NCBI RefSeq assembly: GCF_002101705.1
Contig: NZ_LQPC01000019.1
Location: 124,001 to 188,000 of the forward strand
Reading direction: 5' to 3'
From: Mycolicibacterium iranicum
Lineage (GTDB): Bacteria; Actinomycetota; Actinomycetes; Mycobacteriales; Mycobacteriaceae
DNA length: 64,000 nt
Below, piece after piece: positions 23,450-33,360 of this stretch; the first letter of the stretch is position 1, and each line of letters opens with the position of its first letter. Below the pieces are notes generated by a model that saw nothing but the letters and a program-made list of their open reading frames with translations, was not told the DNA's origin and did no database searches. The position numbers were made by a program, and so were the translations under genes.

Positions 23450-24046
23450 ATGGAATCCGCCGATGACAGCGAGCGGGCCCGGCGTCCCGGCGGCCGCAAT
23501 GCGCGTGTGCGGGCTCAGATCCTCGCTGCGACCGCCGAACTGGTAGCCCGCGACGGCATCGCCGGCTTCCGGTACGAGAGCGTCGCCGAACTGGCGGGTG
23601 TCCACCGCACGAGCGTCTACCGCCACTGGCCCGACCGCGAGCAGTTGGTGGTCGACGCGGTACTCAGTTACGCCGACGAGATGGCGTCGGTCGCCGATAC
23701 CGGCGACATCCACCGCGACCTCGTCGACTTCTTGGTCGCGCTGGCAGAAGGGATGCAGACGCCCTTCGGCCGGGCGCTGGAGCAGGCCATCCAACCCCCT
23801 CGCGAGCACGCGTCCGGCCGGGCCTTGGCCAAAATCCTCGAAGGGCGCGTGGACGCCCTGCGTCGGAGAGTCGACGATGCCGTCGGCAGGGGTGAGTTAC
23901 CGATGGTCGACAGCGCCTTCCTCGGTGAAATGATCTCGGGCCCGGTGCATCTCATCGTGAACCGGGGGATGCGGCCCTTCTCTCGTGACGATGCGGACCG
24001 AATCGTCACGGTCGTGCTCGCCGGTATCCGGGCGACGTCGCGCTAA
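23450..24046 (+). CDS. TetR/AcrR family transcriptional regulator
   Basis: About 198 residues from the ATG at 23450; a TTG at 23432 is in frame but would place the start inside the operator. The N-terminal HTH is clear ([18 protein letters not shown], then [16 protein letters not shown]). The C-terminal domain, which binds the inducer, resembles the TetR_C_11-like group. It is divergent from the FAD monooxygenase/MFS operon and very probably represses it, with the monooxygenase substrate or a similar compound as inducer. Ends 3 bp past the convergent pyrD stop, overlapping it by 4 bp. Confidence 0.9.
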   Translation: MESADDSERARRPGGRNARVRAQILAATAELVARDGIAGFRYESVAELAGVHRTSVYRHWPDREQLVVDAVLSYADEMASVADTGDIHRDLVDFLVALAEGMQTPFGRALEQAIQPPREHASGRALAKILEGRVDALRRRVDDAVGRGELPMVDSAFLGEMISGPVHLIVNRGMRPFSRDDADRIVTVVLAGIRATSR

Positions 24047-25104
24047 CGCGCCGCCGAGCCGACGGCGTCGGATAGCGATGCGAAACCGTTGTCGCGCAGG
24101 CGTTTCGCGATACCTTCGTTGATCTTCTTGGCCCACAGTCCGCCGCCGTAGACGAAACCCGTGTAGCCCTGCAGCAACGACGCGCCCGCAGTGATGCGGT
24201 CCCACGCGTCCTCGGCGGTCTCGATCCCGCCGACACTGATGAGCACCAGACGGTCGCCGACGCGGGCATACAACCTGCGCAACACCTCGCCCGCGCGGCG
24301 CGCGACCGGAGGGCCCGAGATGCCGCCGGCGCCCAGCAGGTCGACACCCGGTGTAGCGAGGCCGTCCCGCGAGATGGTGGTGTTGGTGGCGACGATCCCC
24401 GCCAGGCCGAGTTCGACCGCGAGATCGGCGATGTCATCGATGTCGCTGTCGGCGAGGTCGGGTGCGATCTTGACGAGCACCGGCGTCGACGTCTCTGCCA
24501 GCACGGCGGACAGAATCGGCCGCAGCGACTCGACCGACTGCAGATCGCGCAGGCCGGGGGTGTTCGGGGAACTGACGTTGACCACCAGATAGGCGGCCAA
24601 CGGGCCGAGCAACCGCGCGCTTTCGGCATAGTCCTGCGCCGCCCGCTCCGGCGGGGTCGCCTTTGTCTTGCCGATGTTCACACCGATCGGCACATCAGAC
24701 GAGCGCCTCGTGAGCTGCGTGGCCAGCGCGGCGGCTCCGTGGTTGTTGAAGCCCATGCGGTTCAACAGCGCCCGATCGGCAGGCAGCCGGAACATCCGTG
24801 GCGCCGGGTTGCCGGGCTGGGCGTGCGCGGTCACCGTGCCCACCTCTGCGTAGCCGAAACCGAGCGCACCCCACGTGTGCACGCCGAGGCCGTCCTTGTC
24901 GAAACCCGCGGCCAGCCCCATCGGCCCCGGGAAGCGCACACCGAACACCGTGCTGGCCAACGCCGGATCGTGCGGCGCGAGCTTGCGGGACAGCCGGCGG
25001 CGCAGCGGATCTGGGGTCGTTGCCGCCCGAAGCCCGGCGAACACCCAGGTGTGGATGCGTTCGGGCGGGACCAGGAAGAGTGCCTTGCGCAGCGCTGCGT
25101 ACAT
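24043..25104 (-). CDS. pyrD: Dihydroorotate dehydrogenase, class 2
   Basis: About 353 residues from the ATG at 25104. Class 2 quinone-dependent dihydroorotate dehydrogenase, the membrane-associated fourth step of pyrimidine synthesis. Visible: an N-terminal amphipathic segment ([17 protein letters not shown]), FMN-binding blocks ([19 protein letters not shown]), the catalytic-Ser region [14 protein letters not shown] and the C-terminal glycine-rich [13 protein letters not shown]. The start codon overlaps the stop of the upstream DUF5703 gene (TGATG), and the open frame continues upstream without coding quality. Same place as Rv2139. Confidence 0.95.
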   Translation of the reverse strand: MYAALRKALFLVPPERIHTWVFAGLRAATTPDPLRRRLSRKLAPHDPALASTVFGVRFPGPMGLAAGFDKDGLGVHTWGALGFGYAEVGTVTAHAQPGNPAPRMFRLPADRALLNRMGFNNHGAAALATQLTRRSSDVPIGVNIGKTKATPPERAAQDYAESARLLGPLAAYLVVNVSSPNTPGLRDLQSVESLRPILSAVLAETSTPVLVKIAPDLADSDIDDIADLAVELGLAGIVATNTTISRDGLATPGVDLLGAGGISGPPVARRAGEVLRRLYARVGDRLVLISVGGIETAEDAWDRITAGASLLQGYTGFVYGGGLWAKKINEGIAKRLRDNGFASLSDAVGSAAR

Positions 25105-25361
25105 CACAGCGCGGGCTGATCCGGTCCGGGTGGTCCGTCCGCCCGCTTCTTGCGCCGCAGCAGCACCCGGCGTGACCCGTCGGTGTAGAGCCGCACCCGA
25201 TTGAGCTCCCAGCCGCGGTACTCGGCCTCGATGGACAGTCGGATCGAGGCGGTCACCCGCGTCACGTCCGGCGGTAGCCGCAGCGGAATCCACTCGTAAT
25301 CGGCGGAGTCCTCCGCGACCGCCTTGCTCCAGGCAGCGGGCATCCGGCTTCTCGACGTCAC
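25104..25361 (-). CDS. DUF5703 family small protein
   Basis: An 85-residue basic protein ([20 protein letters not shown], then a C-terminal [12 protein letters not shown] stretch). It matches the small DUF5703 proteins found before pyrD in mycobacteria; function unknown. The start is a GTG that overlaps the stop of the lipoprotein gene (GTGA), and its stop overlaps the pyrD ATG, so lppL, this gene and pyrD are translationally coupled. The longer open frame upstream lies inside the lipoprotein gene and is not used. Confidence 0.7.
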   Translation of the reverse strand: MTSRSRMPAAWSKAVAEDSADYEWIPLRLPPDVTRVTASIRLSIEAEYRGWELNRVRLYTDGSRRVLLRRKKRADGPPGPDQPAL

Positions 25362-26395
25362 TTCGCGGCCCCCTCGATCACCTGCACACCCCCTCCTGCG
25401 CCCGAGACCACATACAGGGTGCCGGACGCATTGTCGAATGCGAGCGAGTTCGGTTGCTGCACGGTTCGATATCGCACCTTCTCCACGGGTATGCCGGTCG
25501 CCAGATCGTAACCAACGACGGTGTTGATCGCCGTCTGTGCAACCCATGCCAGGCCGGACGTGTTCCCCGAGCCGGCCAGCCCGTACGGCGAATCCGGCAC
25601 GGGGTAGCGCTGCCTGAGAATCAGCGGGTTCACGCTGTAGACAAGCAGCTCACCGCCGCGGGTGTCGGCGACCAGAACGCGTCCAGCCCCGTCGGAGGCC
25701 ATCGTCGTCGCGCCGTCGCCGGCGCGTAGTGCGTGTTCGGAGTTCGTGCCTTCCTCGTTGAGGCTCGTCACCGACGTCTGCCCCCGGTCCAGCACCACCG
25801 CGGTATTGCCCTGGGCTACAACAACATCGACCCTGGCGAAGATCTTCAGGTGCGCACCGACCTCGGTGTCCGACGACAGGGTGTACACCGCCCCGTCGGC
25901 GCTGCCCAGCACTAGCCTGCCGTCCGCGCGGCGGGCAATCGCGGTGAAGTCCACATCTTCCTGGCCGTCCACGCCGACCTTGGTCACGTCTGCGCTGGCG
26001 GCGTCGAACCGGAAATAGCCGCCCCGCGTCGACAGGAACACCGTGCCCCGGCCGTCACCGGTCATCGCCGTCGCGGTTCCGTCGAGTTCGACTGGCGACG
26101 GCGCGCCGGCCCCGGCGAACACCGTGACCGTGGACCGATCACCGGGGCCGGGAGACAGTACGACCAGCGAGCGGGTCGCCGGGTCGAACACCGCGGTCTG
26201 AGCGGGCGCGGCCAGCGGGCGCACGATGCCTGCCGGGGTCCCGGTCAGCTGCGGTGACTGCGCGGCCTGAGCCGGCGCGACGGTCGGCGGGGGTGAATCC
26301 GCCGGATTCGACGAGCATCCCCCGAGGGCCACCAATATCGACGCGGCAACACCCAGTCGGGCCGTCAGACATCGCGCGTTTAGAAATGGCAGCAA
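25358..26395 (-). CDS. lppL: Lipoprotein LppL-like
   Basis: A 345-residue secreted lipoprotein. It has an N-terminal signal ([16 protein letters not shown]) with lipobox LGGC and the acylated Cys at about 27, then a Pro/Ala-rich linker and a repeated beta-propeller-like body with blocks such as [19 protein letters not shown]. It corresponds to Rv2138 (LppL) in position and in the conserved [18 protein letters not shown] region. Its role is unknown; it is anchored to the outer face of the plasma membrane. The start is a TTG at 26395. First gene of the lppL-DUF5703-pyrD operon. Confidence 0.8.
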   Translation of the reverse strand: MLPFLNARCLTARLGVAASILVALGGCSSNPADSPPPTVAPAQAAQSPQLTGTPAGIVRPLAAPAQTAVFDPATRSLVVLSPGPGDRSTVTVFAGAGAPSPVELDGTATAMTGDGRGTVFLSTRGGYFRFDAASADVTKVGVDGQEDVDFTAIARRADGRLVLGSADGAVYTLSSDTEVGAHLKIFARVDVVVAQGNTAVVLDRGQTSVTSLNEEGTNSEHALRAGDGATTMASDGAGRVLVADTRGGELLVYSVNPLILRQRYPVPDSPYGLAGSGNTSGLAWVAQTAINTVVGYDLATGIPVEKVRYRTVQQPNSLAFDNASGTLYVVSGAGGGVQVIEGAAK

Positions 26396-26517
26396 TGGGT
26401 ACCTGTCTCGATTCCAGTGGGCGGAGATCTACCGGGACGCCAGTCTATGCATCTTGTAGCGGCCGATCGGCAGTGTCCGGGCCGCCCCGCGACGCCAACG
26501 GAGGTATGGTCCATACC

Positions 26518-26829
26518 ATGACCCTCGCGACGGACAGCGAAGTGACCGGCCAGGGATTCACCGTTGAGGACATCACGACCGGTGTACACGCCAGCGGTTT
26601 CGGTCAGCTCGGTGATGGGCGCAGCTTCTCGTTCCATGTGGAAAAGCAGGCCCTCATCGTCGAGGTGTACCGGCCGCGGCTGCGCGGCCCCGTGCCCCAG
26701 GACGAGGACATCGTCGCCACGGCCAGCCGCCGTCTCACCGACATCGACATGACCGACGAACGCAGCGTCATCGCGACCGTGCGCGACGCGATCGCCGACG
26801 CTCAGCCTGTGGCGCGGCACGGGCGCTAG
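26518..26829 (+). CDS. Conserved hypothetical protein (Rv2137c-like)
   Basis: About 103 residues (TLATDSEVTGQGFTVEDITT...), with no recognised domain. The C-terminal part has the pattern RRLTDIDMTDERSVIATVRDAI. It sits where Rv2137c lies in M. tuberculosis, between lppL and uppP. The ribosome-binding site (cggagg) is 13-14 nt before this ATG and only 1-2 nt before an alternative ATG at 26506, so the start is uncertain. The frame continues to 26254 but that part is antisense to lppL and rejected. Confidence 0.65.
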   Translation: MTLATDSEVTGQGFTVEDITTGVHASGFGQLGDGRSFSFHVEKQALIVEVYRPRLRGPVPQDEDIVATASRRLTDIDMTDERSVIATVRDAIADAQPVARHGR

Positions 26830-26865
26830 GCGCCTGACGCCCTGCCTCACGGTACGGTCGTCGGC

Positions 26866-27708
26866 GTGACGGGGGAGATGTCGTGGCTGCAGGTCGTCGT
26901 CCTGTCCGTGCTGCAGGGCCTCACCGAATTCTTGCCGGTGTCCTCATCTGGGCACCTCGCGATTGCCTCCCGGGTCTTTTTTGAAGACGACGCGGGCGCA
27001 TCTTTCACCGCCGTGAGCCAGCTCGGCACCGAAGCCGCCGTCCTCGTCTACTTCGCCCGCGACATCGTGCGGATCGTCAAGGCGTGGTGGGCCGGTCTTT
27101 TCCGATCCGGCGAGCGCACCGCCGACTACTGGCTGGGGTGGTGGGTCATCATCGGCACCATCCCGATCAGCGTGGTCGGGTTGCTGTTCAAAGACGAAAT
27201 CCGCACCGGTGCACGTAATCTCTGGCTCGTCGCGACGGCCATGATCGTCTTCTCCTTCGTCATCGCCGCCGCCGAGTACGCGGGCAGGCAGGCCCGTCGC
27301 GTCGAGCAGCTCACCTGGAAGGACAGTGTGATCGTCGGTTTCGCGCAGTGCCTGGCGCTGGTGCCCGGCGTGTCACGATCGGGAGCCACGATCAGTGCCG
27401 GCCTGTTCCTCGGAATGGAACGAGAACTCGCTGCACGTTTCGGCTTCCTGCTCGCGATCCCCGCGGTGTTCGCCTCGGGCCTGTTCTCCCTGCCCGACGC
27501 GTTCGATCCGGTTGGTGAGGGAATGAGCGCGACCGGGGCGCAGCTGCTGGTGTCGACGGTGATCGCCTTCGTGGTCGGTTTCGCGGCGGTGGCCTGGTTC
27601 CTGCGATTCCTGGTCCGACACAGCATGTACTGGTTCGTCGGCTACCGGATCATCTTGGGCACAGTGGTGTTGATCCTGCTCTCTACTGGAACGGTGGCGG
27701 CGATATGA
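26866..27708 (+). CDS. uppP: Undecaprenyl-diphosphatase (bacitracin resistance protein family)
   Basis: A 280-residue integral membrane enzyme that recycles undecaprenyl pyrophosphate, the lipid carrier of cell-wall synthesis. The two signature blocks are present: [15 protein letters not shown] at about 17-31 and [15 protein letters not shown] in the middle. Several hydrophobic segments fit the BacA/UppP fold. The start is GTG 26866; ATG at 26878 is an alternative. It overlaps the phosphatase gene downstream by 4 bp (ATGA). Same position as Rv2136c. Confidence 0.93.
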   Translation: MTGEMSWLQVVVLSVLQGLTEFLPVSSSGHLAIASRVFFEDDAGASFTAVSQLGTEAAVLVYFARDIVRIVKAWWAGLFRSGERTADYWLGWWVIIGTIPISVVGLLFKDEIRTGARNLWLVATAMIVFSFVIAAAEYAGRQARRVEQLTWKDSVIVGFAQCLALVPGVSRSGATISAGLFLGMERELAARFGFLLAIPAVFASGLFSLPDAFDPVGEGMSATGAQLLVSTVIAFVVGFAAVAWFLRFLVRHSMYWFVGYRIILGTVVLILLSTGTVAAI

Positions 27709-28409
27709 CGGTTCTTCTGCTGCGCCACGGCCGGTCCACGTCGAATACCGCGCATACTCTGGCCGGTCGCTCGGAGGGCGTCGACCTCGACGATCGCGGT
27801 CGCGAACAGGCGTCGGCCCTGGTCGATCGGCTCGCCGGGCTGCCGATCAAAGCGATCGTGCGGTCCCCGCTGCTGCGATGCGAGCGCACCGTGGAGCCGC
27901 TGGCAGAGGCATTGAACCTGCAACCGATCGTCGACGAACGCATCATCGAGGTCGACTACGGCTCCTGGACGGGGCGCAAGATCAGCGATCTGGTCAAGGA
28001 GCCGCTGTGGGGGGTCGTCCAGCAGCAGCCCAGCGCGGCGGTGTTCCCCGACGGGGAAGGGCTCGCGCACGTCCAGGCCCGCGCCGTCGCGGCAATCCGC
28101 GACTGTGACCGCAGACTCGCCGACGACCACGGATCCGACGTGCTGTGGGTGGCCTGCACCCACGGCGATGTCATCAAGTCGGTGCTGGCCGATGCGCTGG
28201 GCACCCATCTGGACAGCTTTCAGCGCATCAACGCCGACCCTGCCTCGGTGAGTGTGATCCGTTACACGCCGATGCGCCCGTTCGTCATCCACGTCAACCA
28301 CACCGGCACCGCGCTCAACGCCGCGCTGTCGGCGCCTCCTCCCGCGGAGAAGCCTCAGGACGGCGACGTGCCCTCCGGTGACGCCGTCGTCGGTGGCTCC
28401 ACCGAATGA
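27705..28409 (+). CDS. Histidine phosphatase family protein (Rv2135c-like)
   Basis: A 234-residue member of the phosphoglycerate-mutase-like superfamily. The catalytic RHG motif is at the N-terminus ([12 protein letters not shown]), a second Arg block is [11 protein letters not shown], and the second catalytic His is in [13 protein letters not shown]. The mycobacterial homologue Rv2135c behaves as an acid phosphatase rather than a mutase. The ATG overlaps the uppP stop, which suggests a shared mRNA and perhaps a link to lipid-carrier or sugar-phosphate recycling; the substrate is not known. Confidence 0.88.
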   Translation: MTVLLLRHGRSTSNTAHTLAGRSEGVDLDDRGREQASALVDRLAGLPIKAIVRSPLLRCERTVEPLAEALNLQPIVDERIIEVDYGSWTGRKISDLVKEPLWGVVQQQPSAAVFPDGEGLAHVQARAVAAIRDCDRRLADDHGSDVLWVACTHGDVIKSVLADALGTHLDSFQRINADPASVSVIRYTPMRPFVIHVNHTGTALNAALSAPPPAEKPQDGDVPSGDAVVGGSTE

Positions 28410-28446
28410 AGCGATCCTGACTGTTCCCGGTATTTTGGAGGGTGCC

Positions 28447-29031
28447 ATGGCCCGCGAAATCCACGTCTTCCGCACACCCGACCGCTTCGTGGCCGGGACC
28501 GTCGGCCAGCCGGGAAACCGGACGTTCTATCTGCAGGCAGTCCACGACAAGCGCGTCATCTCGGTGATCTTGGAGAAGCAGCAGGTCGCGGTGCTCGCCG
28601 AGCGTATCGCCGCGTTGTTGCTGGAGATCAACCGCCGCTTCGGTACGCCGATCCCACCGGAGACCGGCGAGGTCGAGGACCTGAGCCCGCTCATCACCCC
28701 CGTCGACGCCGAATTCCGGGTCGGAACCATGGGACTGGGATGGGATTCGGAAGCCCAGACCGTCGTCGTCGAGCTGCTCGCGGTCTCGGAGACCGAGTTC
28801 GACGCCTCAGTGGTGCTCGACGACGCCGAGGAGGGGCCCGACGCCGTCCGGGTGTTCCTGACCCCGGAGTCCGCCCGCCAGTTCGCGACCCGCTCCAATC
28901 GCGTCATCTCGGCGGGCCGCCCGCCCTGCCCGCTGTGCGAGGAGCCGCTGGACCCCGAAGGCCACATCTGCGTCCGAACCAACGGTTATCGGCGCGGTGC
29001 GCTGTCGGGGTCCGACGATGACGAGATCTGA
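28447..29031 (+). CDS. DUF3090 family protein (Rv2134c-like)
   Basis: A 194-residue actinobacterial protein of unknown function. The start ATG 28447 is chosen because a strong GGAGGG site precedes it and MAREIHVFRTPDRFVAGTVG is the conserved N-terminus. Near the C-terminus CPLCEEPLDPEGHICVR carries three Cys and one His, suggesting a zinc knuckle. It overlaps the next gene by 14 bp. DUF3090 and the SCO1664-like kinase-fold protein are almost always adjacent in actinobacteria, which suggests a common pathway that has not been worked out. Confidence 0.88.
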   Translation: MAREIHVFRTPDRFVAGTVGQPGNRTFYLQAVHDKRVISVILEKQQVAVLAERIAALLLEINRRFGTPIPPETGEVEDLSPLITPVDAEFRVGTMGLGWDSEAQTVVVELLAVSETEFDASVVLDDAEEGPDAVRVFLTPESARQFATRSNRVISAGRPPCPLCEEPLDPEGHICVRTNGYRRGALSGSDDDEI

Positions 29032-29824
29032 GGTCCTCGACCGCGGCGAACTCTCCGTGATCGGACGGATCCGCTCCGCGAGCAACGCGACGTTCCTGTG
29101 CGAGGCGACCCTCGGGGAACACGTGCAGCACTGTGTCTACAAGCCGGTGCGCGGTGAGGCGCCGCTGTGGGACTTTCCCGACGGCACGCTGGCCGGCCGT
29201 GAGCTCGCCTCCTACCTGGTGTCAGCCGCGCTCGGCTGGAATGTGGTGCCCTACACCATCATTCGTGACGGCCCGGCCGGACCCGGGATGCTGCAGAGCT
29301 GGGTGGACCAGCCCGGCGACGACGAGGAGAACCCCGTCGACGATGCCGGCCCCGACCTCATCGACCTGGTGCCCGCAGGCAAGCTTCCGGCCGGATTCCT
29401 GCGGGTGTTGCAGGCCTACGACTACGCGGGCGACGAAGTCGTCCTGGTGCACGCCGACGACGACCGGTTGCGGCGCATCGCAGTGTTCGACGTGCTGGTC
29501 AACAATGCCGACCGCAAGGGCGGGCATGTGCTGCACGGGGTCGACGGCGGCGTGTACGGAGTCGACCACGGTGTCACGCTGCACGTCGAGGACAAGCTGC
29601 GCACCGTGCTGTGGGGTTGGGCCGGCAAGCCCGTCGATGACGAGACCCTGGCCGACATCGAGAAGCTCGGCGATGCGCTGAAATCCGACCTCGGAGCCGA
29701 GCTGTGCAATCACATCACCCCCCGTGAGGTAGCCGCGCTGCGCTCCAGAGTCGTTGGACTGCTGCGTAATCCGGTGATGCCCACAGCTGATCGCCGGCGG
29801 CCGATTCCATGGCCGGCGTTCTGA
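29018..29824 (+). CDS. SCO1664 family protein (Rv2133c-like)
   Basis: A 268-residue protein of the SCO1664 family, distantly related to phosphatidylinositol 3/4-kinase-fold proteins. Kinase-like features are the early Lys in [15 protein letters not shown], the Asn/Asp pair in [14 protein letters not shown] and the GVDHG block downstream, which would coordinate metal and nucleotide. No substrate is established. It starts inside the DUF3090 gene and ends inside cysQ (16-bp overlap), so the three are tightly coupled. Confidence 0.85.
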   Translation: MTRSEVLDRGELSVIGRIRSASNATFLCEATLGEHVQHCVYKPVRGEAPLWDFPDGTLAGRELASYLVSAALGWNVVPYTIIRDGPAGPGMLQSWVDQPGDDEENPVDDAGPDLIDLVPAGKLPAGFLRVLQAYDYAGDEVVLVHADDDRLRRIAVFDVLVNNADRKGGHVLHGVDGGVYGVDHGVTLHVEDKLRTVLWGWAGKPVDDETLADIEKLGDALKSDLGAELCNHITPREVAALRSRVVGLLRNPVMPTADRRRPIPWPAF

Positions 29825-30570
29825 CGGACGCGGCCCTGGCCGCGTCGGTGGCCGTCGAGGCCGGTGAGTTGCTGCTCGAGATGCGCGAGCGGATGGGGTT
29901 TTACGACCCCTACGAACTCGGCGACGCCGGCGACATGCGGGCCAACACCCTGATCCTGGACCGGTTGCACCGCGAGCGCCCACACGACGCCATCTTGTCC
30001 GAGGAAGCCGTCGACGACGTGTCCCGCGTCCACGCCGACCGTGTCTGGATCGTCGATCCGGTCGACGGCACCTACGAGTACTCGATGCCCGGACGCGCCG
30101 ATTGGGCTGTGCACATCGCGCTGTGGCAGCGATCGGCCGGAACGCTCACCGACGCCGCGGTCGCGCTGCCGGCCCGGGGCGAGGTCTTCCGCAGCGACAC
30201 GGTCACGCCGCCACCGCCGCGCGCCGACGGTCCGATCCGGATCACCGCAAGCTCCAACCGGCCCCCGGCGATTCTGTGGCGGATCCGCGACCAGCTCGAC
30301 GTCCAGCTGTACCGGATCGGCTCGGCCGGGGCCAAGGCCATGGCGGTGGTGCGGGGCGACGTCGATGCCTACCTGCATGCGGGCGGCCAGTGGGAGTGGG
30401 ACTCGGCGGCGCCCGCGGGCGTGCTGTGGGCGGCCGGCCTGCACGCGACCCGGCTCGACGGATCGCCGCTGATCTACAACCGCCGCGACCCTTATCTGCC
30501 GGATCTTCTGATGTGCAGGCCCGAGGTCGCAGATACCCTCCTGGCGGTCATTCGGTCGGGAATGAAATAG
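29809..30570 (+). CDS. cysQ: 3'(2'),5'-bisphosphate nucleotidase CysQ-like
   Basis: A 253-residue inositol-monophosphatase-superfamily enzyme matching Rv2131c. Metal-binding motifs are visible: the Glu in LSEEAVDD, the DPVDGTYEY block (for the DPIDGT motif) and the C-terminal [10 protein letters not shown] with its Asp. Mycobacterial CysQ dephosphorylates PAP/PAPS in sulfate assimilation and also hydrolyses fructose-1,6-bisphosphate and inositol phosphates in vitro. The location directly before mshC, in a sulfur/cysteine context, fits. Confidence 0.9.
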   Translation: MAGVLTDAALAASVAVEAGELLLEMRERMGFYDPYELGDAGDMRANTLILDRLHRERPHDAILSEEAVDDVSRVHADRVWIVDPVDGTYEYSMPGRADWAVHIALWQRSAGTLTDAAVALPARGEVFRSDTVTPPPPRADGPIRITASSNRPPAILWRIRDQLDVQLYRIGSAGAKAMAVVRGDVDAYLHAGGQWEWDSAAPAGVLWAAGLHATRLDGSPLIYNRRDPYLPDLLMCRPEVADTLLAVIRSGMK

Positions 30571-30612
30571 CCGTGGCAGTTGTCGCAGACGTCGATGTCT
30601 AAAGTCGACGCT

Positions 30613-31851
30613 ATGAAATCGTGGTCGGCGCCGAACGTTCCGGTGCTGCCTGGGCGCGGGCCGCAGCTGCGGCTCTACGACAGCGCCGACCGGCAGGTGC
30701 GGCCGGTGAGTTCGGGCTCCACCGCGACGATGTACGTGTGCGGCATCACGCCGTACGACGCGACCCACCTCGGCCATGCGGCGACGTATCTGACGTTCGA
30801 TCTGGTGAACCGGGTGTGGCGCGACGCCGAGCACGACGTCCACTACGTGCAGAACATCACCGACGTCGACGATCCGCTGTTCGAGCGCGCACAGCGTGAC
30901 GGCATCGGCTGGCGCGAGCTCGGTGACCGCGAGACCGACCTGTTCCGCGAGGACATGGCCGCCCTGCGGGTCTTGCCGCCCCGCGACTATGTCGCCGCCA
31001 CCGAAGCGATCGCCGAAGTCGTCGAGCTCGTGGAGAAGATGCTGGCTTCCGGCGCGGCCTATGTCGTCGACGACCCGCAGCATCCCGACGTCTACTTCCG
31101 TGCCGGCGCCACCGTCCAATTCGGGTACGAGTCGGGCTATGACCACGACACCATGGCGGCGCTGTTCGCCGAACGCGGCGGCGACCCCGACCGGCCCGGC
31201 AAGAGCGATCCGCTCGACGCGCTGCTGTGGCGCGCCGAGCGGCCCGACGAACCCAGCTGGCCTTCCCCGTTCGGCCCCGGCAGACCCGGGTGGCACGTCG
31301 AGTGCGCCGCCATCGCCATGAGCCGCATCGGCACCGTCCTCGACATCCAGGGCGGCGGCAGCGATCTGATCTTCCCGCATCACGAGTACTCCGCCGCGCA
31401 CGCCGAATGTGTCTCGGGCGAAAGGCGTTTCGCACGCCATTACGTCCACTCCGGGATGATCGGCTGGGACGGCCACAAGATGTCCAAGAGCCGCGGCAAC
31501 CTGGTGTTGGTGTCGCAGCTGCGCCGCGACGGAGTCGACCCCGCCGCGATCAGGCTCGGCCTGTTCGCCGGCCACTACCGCGAAGACCGCTTCTGGAGCC
31601 CCGCGGTGCTCGACGAAGCCCAGCAGCGTCTGCACCGGTGGCGCAGTGCGACCACACTGGATGCCGCTCCCGACGCCGCGGACGTCATCTCCCGGGTGCG
31701 CCGCTACCTGGCCGACGACCTCGATACTCCGAAAGCACTTGCCGCTGTTGATGGTTGGGCCGCTGACGCACTATCCTACGGAGGTCACGACACCGACGCG
31801 GGGCGCGCCGTCGCAACCGCGGTCGACGCGCTGCTGGGAATTCGGCTCTAA
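30613..31851 (+). CDS. mshC: Cysteine:glucosaminyl-inositol ligase MshC
   Basis: A 412-residue class I tRNA-synthetase-like ligase that joins cysteine to GlcN-Ins in mycothiol synthesis. Start ATG 30613 ([20 protein letters not shown]) aligns with known MshC N-termini; ATG 30595 and TTG 30580 lie upstream in frame and are less likely. Visible: the zinc/Cys motif [16 protein letters not shown] with the HIGH-like THLGH, the [16 protein letters not shown] zinc block and the KMSKS loop ([10 protein letters not shown]). The presence of MshC is a marker for actinobacteria that use mycothiol. Confidence 0.97.
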   Translation: MKSWSAPNVPVLPGRGPQLRLYDSADRQVRPVSSGSTATMYVCGITPYDATHLGHAATYLTFDLVNRVWRDAEHDVHYVQNITDVDDPLFERAQRDGIGWRELGDRETDLFREDMAALRVLPPRDYVAATEAIAEVVELVEKMLASGAAYVVDDPQHPDVYFRAGATVQFGYESGYDHDTMAALFAERGGDPDRPGKSDPLDALLWRAERPDEPSWPSPFGPGRPGWHVECAAIAMSRIGTVLDIQGGGSDLIFPHHEYSAAHAECVSGERRFARHYVHSGMIGWDGHKMSKSRGNLVLVSQLRRDGVDPAAIRLGLFAGHYREDRFWSPAVLDEAQQRLHRWRSATTLDAAPDAADVISRVRRYLADDLDTPKALAAVDGWAADALSYGGHDTDAGRAVATAVDALLGIRL

Positions 31852-31878
31852 CCGCTTCGCACAGGGTAGGTTTCGGCC

Positions 31879-33360
31879 ATGCCATCTGCGGCCGGAAAAA
31901 CCGTGCTCATCACCGCTGCGATCCGCCGCGTGGGCGTCCTGCTCGCCGCTATCCTCCTGCTCGTGTCATGCTCCACCGGCGACACTGCCAAAGACGCCGA
32001 GTCCACGACGGCGGCACCGCCCCCTACCGAAGCGGCTGTCACCCCCGATGAGGCGCGCGCCATCGCGAAAGAGGCCTACATCTACGGCTTCCCGATGGTG
32101 GACAACTACCGCGTCCAGTACAGCTACTTCGTCGACAAGGACGATCCGGAGTACAAGGGCGGGTGGAACGACATCCACAACACCGCGCGCGTGTACACGC
32201 CTGCCGACACCGCGATCCAGACCCCGAATTCGGACACACCGTACTCGGCCGTCGGCGCCGATCTGCGGACCGAGCCGCTGGTGCTGACCGTGCCGCCGAT
32301 TCAGCAGGACCGCTACTACTCCCTGCAGTTCGTCGACGGGTACACCTACAACTTCGCCTACGTGGGCAGCCGCACCACCGGCAACGGTGGCGGGAAGTAT
32401 CTGCTGGCCGGGCCGAACTGGCAAGGCGAGAAGCCCGAAGGGATCAACGAGGTGATCCGCTCGGACACCGAGCTGGCCTTCGTGCTGTACCGCACCCAGC
32501 TGTTCGGACCCTCGGACCTCGGTGAGGTGGAGAAGATCCAGTCGGGTTACCAGGTGGCGCCGCTATCGGTGTTTCTCAACCAGCCGTCACCAGCACCCGC
32601 ACCGGCCATCGACTTCGTGCCGCCGCTGGCCGCCGACCAGCAGAAGACCTCTCCGCAGTTCTTCGAGATCCTCGACTTCGCCTTGCGGTTCGCGCCGACA
32701 CTTCCCGAAGAAGAGGCGCTGCGGTCACGATTCGCCAAGATCGGCCTCGGAGCTGACGGCGGCTTCGACGCCGATGCGCTGACCCCCGAGATGCGCACCG
32801 CGATCGAAGGCGGAATGGCCGACGCCTGGGCCGAGTTCAACGGCTTCAAGAAAGACAAGGTCGACACCGGTGAACTGGGCTCGGCGCAATTCTTCGGCAC
32901 CCGCGAGGACCTGAAGGGCAACTACCTCTACCGGATGGCCGGCGCGGTGCTCGGAATCTACGGCAACACGGCGGCCGAGGCCATCTATCCGGGCGCCTTC
33001 AACGATTCCACGGGTGCCCCGCTCACCGGCGCCAACCGATACGTCTACCGGTTCCCGTCGGGACAGTTGCCGCCGGTCAACGCGTTCTGGTCGCTGACGA
33101 TGTACCAGCTGCCCGCCAGCCAGCTCGTCGAAAACCCGATCCAGCGATACCTGGTCAACTCGGCCATGCTGCCGAGCCTGGTCGCCGACCCCGACGGCGG
33201 TTACACCGTCTACGTCCAGCACGAATCACCCGGTATCGAGAAGGAATCCAACTGGCTGCCCGCGCCGGAGGGTCCGTTCGCTCTCGTGCTGCGGTTGTAC
33301 TGGCCGAAACCGGACGCCCTCAACGGCACATGGAAGGCGCCGCTACCCGAGAAGGTCTAG
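31879..33360 (+). CDS. DUF1254/DUF1214 lipoprotein
   Basis: A 493-residue secreted protein with a signal peptide ending in lipobox LLVSC (Cys at about 31). The body contains the DUF1254 domain (AYIYGFPMVDNYRVQYSYFV, then TPNSDTPYS) and a C-terminal DUF1214 domain (NAFWSLTMYQLPASQLVENP). Function unknown; such proteins are widespread, often in environmental mycobacteria. A taggtt box at 31867-31872 lies 6 nt before the ATG, so a leaderless transcript is likely. Tail-to-tail 4-bp overlap with the PAC2 gene. It has no counterpart in the M. tuberculosis block as far as recalled. Confidence 0.88.
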   Translation: MPSAAGKTVLITAAIRRVGVLLAAILLLVSCSTGDTAKDAESTTAAPPPTEAAVTPDEARAIAKEAYIYGFPMVDNYRVQYSYFVDKDDPEYKGGWNDIHNTARVYTPADTAIQTPNSDTPYSAVGADLRTEPLVLTVPPIQQDRYYSLQFVDGYTYNFAYVGSRTTGNGGGKYLLAGPNWQGEKPEGINEVIRSDTELAFVLYRTQLFGPSDLGEVEKIQSGYQVAPLSVFLNQPSPAPAPAIDFVPPLAADQQKTSPQFFEILDFALRFAPTLPEEEALRSRFAKIGLGADGGFDADALTPEMRTAIEGGMADAWAEFNGFKKDKVDTGELGSAQFFGTREDLKGNYLYRMAGAVLGIYGNTAAEAIYPGAFNDSTGAPLTGANRYVYRFPSGQLPPVNAFWSLTMYQLPASQLVENPIQRYLVNSAMLPSLVADPDGGYTVYVQHESPGIEKESNWLPAPEGPFALVLRLYWPKPDALNGTWKAPLPEKV

